Assembly: GCA_035294465.1 (NCBI GenBank)
Contig: DATGKW010000146.1
Coordinates: 1 to 6,458 of the forward strand
Direction: 5' to 3'
DNA: 6,458 nt
Source of the DNA: Paraktedonobacter sp035294465
GTDB lineage: Bacteria > Chloroflexota > Ktedonobacteria > Ktedonobacterales > Ktedonobacteraceae
This document shows positions 5,208 through 6,458 of the stretch, piece by piece. Made by a program: the position numbers and the translations under genes. Numbering within the stretch: the stretch's first letter is position 1; each line of letters starts with the position of its first letter. The notes below the pieces were generated by a model. The model was not told the origin of the DNA, searched no databases, and saw nothing but the letters and a program-made list of their open reading frames with translations.

Positions 5208-5723
5208 ATGAGAAAGGGCCTGTGTTTCGTCCTTGTAAGCCTGTTTGTCCTGCCACTCTGGATGATGAGCGCTACGTTGCCTGCCTTCGCTTCTACCAGG
5301 CGGGCAACTGTTCCCCAGGCAAAGCTGGCGCGTACCATCGCACTCTCACCTGGGCAGCGCCGGCCCCAGAAATATCTTCCCTCCTATGGAGGCGGATGGC
5401 AGGTGAATAATCAGCATGCCGGGGCGGTCGCGCACAACTCAGGCAACCGGTACTATCGGGGGCACGACCAAGGCAATAGCGGCAACCACGGCTACAATCG
5501 TGGATATAACGAGGACGATAGCAGTAACGCGGCCAATCAGGTCGTGAATCGCAGCGGAATAATGCGATATAGTAGAAACAACCAGTATTTCCACATTAAA
5601 GCCGATAATTCGCTAAACTTCCATTACATCGGATATCAGCAGGGGAATAGCGGGAATAATGGTTATAATAGCGGTTACAATCGCGACAACAGCCAGAATT
5701 TCGGCAATCAAGTAATCAACTAG
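5208..5723 (+). CDS. Secreted Asn/Gly-rich protein with two 57-residue repeats
   Basis: Not recognised as a named family. The 171-residue product begins with a signal peptide (about 1-28; basic MRK, hydrophobic LCFVLVSLFVLPLWMM, likely cleavage after PAFA). A basic linker follows to about residue 60, then two repeat units start at N67 and N124, exactly 57 residues apart, the second ending at the C-terminus. Each has NNQ at its start, QGNSGN in the middle, then NxGYN and a closing NQV(V/I)N. The mature part is rich in Asn, Gly and Tyr, lacks Cys, and has no membrane segment, catalytic motif or sorting signal. The ATG at 5208 has AGAAAGGAGG 7 bases upstream, a very strong site suggesting high expression. 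A paralogue follows 48 bases downstream, probably co-transcribed. The composition suggests an extracellular structural protein, amyloid or beta-solenoid; this is inference. That the gene is real is nearly certain. Confidence 0.85.
   Translation: MRKGLCFVLVSLFVLPLWMMSATLPAFASTRRATVPQAKLARTIALSPGQRRPQKYLPSYGGGWQVNNQHAGAVAHNSGNRYYRGHDQGNSGNHGYNRGYNEDDSSNAANQVVNRSGIMRYSRNNQYFHIKADNSLNFHYIGYQQGNSGNNGYNSGYNRDNSQNFGNQVIN
5406..5720 (+). repeat. Two 57-residue (171-bp) repeat units in the first repeat protein
   Basis: Unit 1 spans 5406-5576 (residues 67-123). Unit 2 spans 5577-5720 (residues 124-171), ending at position 48 of the unit. Fixed unit positions shared with the neighbouring gene are N1 N2 Q3, N14, G19, Q22-N27 (QGNSGN), G29, N31, G33, N35, N41 and N44-V46 (NQV). 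The first 20 residues of the unit are the least conserved. Confidence 0.85.
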
Positions 5724-5771
5724 AGAAATATCACAAGAGGAGTGGCAGGGAAGGGACAAGTGGAAAGAGGA

Positions 5772-6434
5772 ATGCTTTCTTCAAGATCACATACATATAT
5801 CTGTTTTATGGTTTTCAGTCTATTGATTATTTTATCATTTTTCGTATGGAAAACAGCGCTCGCGCGTGTATCTACCGCACAGATTACTCATGCCGGTCTG
5901 GCTCGCAGTGGGCAAGATCCTGGACCAGGCGGACCGGCCCTTTCTAACCAGGTGAACAACCAGGCCGTGCAAGCGGTCAACAATGGGGGCGGGAACGCGA
6001 CCTTTGTTGGCAAAGGCCAGGGGAACAGCGGCAACCAGGGGATCAATAAAGGATTGAACCAGACCAACGCTGCCAACGGAGGCAACCAGGTCAGTGGACA
6101 GCGCAGGATCATCGGAGTTCAGGAGAACAATCAGTTCTTGCAAGCGACCAACAACGGAGGCGGGAATGCAACCTTTATCGGCACCGGCCAGGGAAACAGC
6201 GGCAACCAGGGGATCAATCAGGGAAACAACCAGGATAATAGTAACAACCGGGGCAACCAGGTGAATAACCAGGGGGATATTATCGGCACCCAGATCAATG
6301 ACCCGGGGACCGAGGTGAACAACCAGGGAAGCCTGATTCAGCACCAGGTAGACTACATCAATTTGTTGCCGAACCTGGGCATCGGCCTCCACCTGCTTCC
6401 ATCCCCTCAGCTTGTCCTGAGCCTGGGAAGGTAA
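5772..6434 (+). CDS. Secreted Asn/Gly/Gln-rich protein with two 57-residue repeats and a hydrophobic C-terminal tail
   Basis: Unnamed paralogue of the preceding gene. From the ATG at 5772 it has 220 residues: a signal peptide (about 1-31; RSHTY, then ICFMVFSLLIILSFFVW, cleavage near TALA), a short Gly/Pro spacer, two repeat units (62-118 and 119-175), a degenerate part-unit with VNNQG twice, 18 residues apart, and a hydrophobic tail (about 196-220; INLLPNLGIGLHLLP, ending LSLGR). The frame is open from a GTG at 5742, but AGAGGA abuts that codon with no spacer. The ATG at 5772 has GGA 7 bases upstream and gives a normal signal peptide, so it is preferred. The mature part lacks Cys. Compared with its neighbour it has Gln where the other has Tyr (GYNxGYN becomes GINxGxN). 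The tail might hold the protein at the membrane or cap a repeat fold. The function is unknown; a structural surface or matrix role is inferred. Confidence 0.82.
   Translation: MLSSRSHTYICFMVFSLLIILSFFVWKTALARVSTAQITHAGLARSGQDPGPGGPALSNQVNNQAVQAVNNGGGNATFVGKGQGNSGNQGINKGLNQTNAANGGNQVSGQRRIIGVQENNQFLQATNNGGGNATFIGTGQGNSGNQGINQGNNQDNSNNRGNQVNNQGDIIGTQINDPGTEVNNQGSLIQHQVDYINLLPNLGIGLHLLPSPQLVLSLGR
5955..6296 (+). repeat. Two 57-residue (171-bp) repeat units in the second repeat protein
   Basis: Unit 1 is 5955-6125 and unit 2 is 6126-6296. They match closely at both DNA and protein level: both carry NNGGGNATF(V/I)G, GQGNSGNQGIN and GNQV, followed by an IIG motif. They also align gap-free with both units of the preceding gene. 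The DNA-level similarity within this gene suggests a recent duplication or ongoing homogenisation. Confidence 0.9.
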
Positions 6435-6458
6435 GGATCTTGCAGCTTTTAGCGTGAA

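Noticed and set aside
5406..6296. CRISPR array suggested by regularly spaced repeats
   Set aside because: The 171-base period is in frame inside two protein genes, the repeats diverge at silent sites, and there are no short identical repeats with unique spacers.

Overview
The window looks like a piece of a moderately GC-rich bacterial chromosome. My best guess is a member of the Chloroflexota, class Ktedonobacteria. This is inferred from strong AGGAGG-type ribosome sites, a secreted glycoside hydrolase with TPTPTPT linkers, the pairing of serA with a class V aminotransferase, and abundant intergenic palindromes. No rRNA or other phylogenetic marker is present, so the assignment is tentative.

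Layout. (1) Positions 1-1302, minus strand: the first 434 residues of a secreted GH54 alpha-L-arabinofuranosidase (signal peptide, complete catalytic domain, three-unit Pro/Thr linker, start of a CBM2), cut by the left window edge. (2) Positions 1303-1982: a 680-base gene-free stretch. It holds a perfect 16-bp LacI-family-type operator, a pair of overlapping hairpins ending in a T-tract with an 8-codon candidate leader ORF across them, and a perfect 25-bp-arm inverted repeat downstream of serA. (3) Positions 1983-4877, minus strand: a two-gene serine-biosynthesis operon, a class V aminotransferase followed 21 bases later by long-form D-3-phosphoglycerate dehydrogenase (serA). (4) Positions 4878-5207: a divergent intergenic region with a likely minus-strand promoter and a strong GC-rich hairpin in the operon leader. 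(5) Positions 5208-6434, plus strand: two adjacent genes for small secreted Asn/Gly-rich proteins. They share a 57-residue repeat that aligns without gaps across all four copies.

How the genes work together. SerA and the aminotransferase would supply the first two steps from 3-phosphoglycerate to serine (oxidation, then transamination), with the class V enzyme probably taking the place of SerC. The arabinofuranosidase is a separate, exported plant-polysaccharide function, probably repressed by a LacI-type sugar sensor. The plus-strand pair is the least explained part. It looks like a secreted structural or surface-protein system (possibly amyloid or beta-solenoid), is probably co-transcribed, and is the best candidate here for something undescribed.
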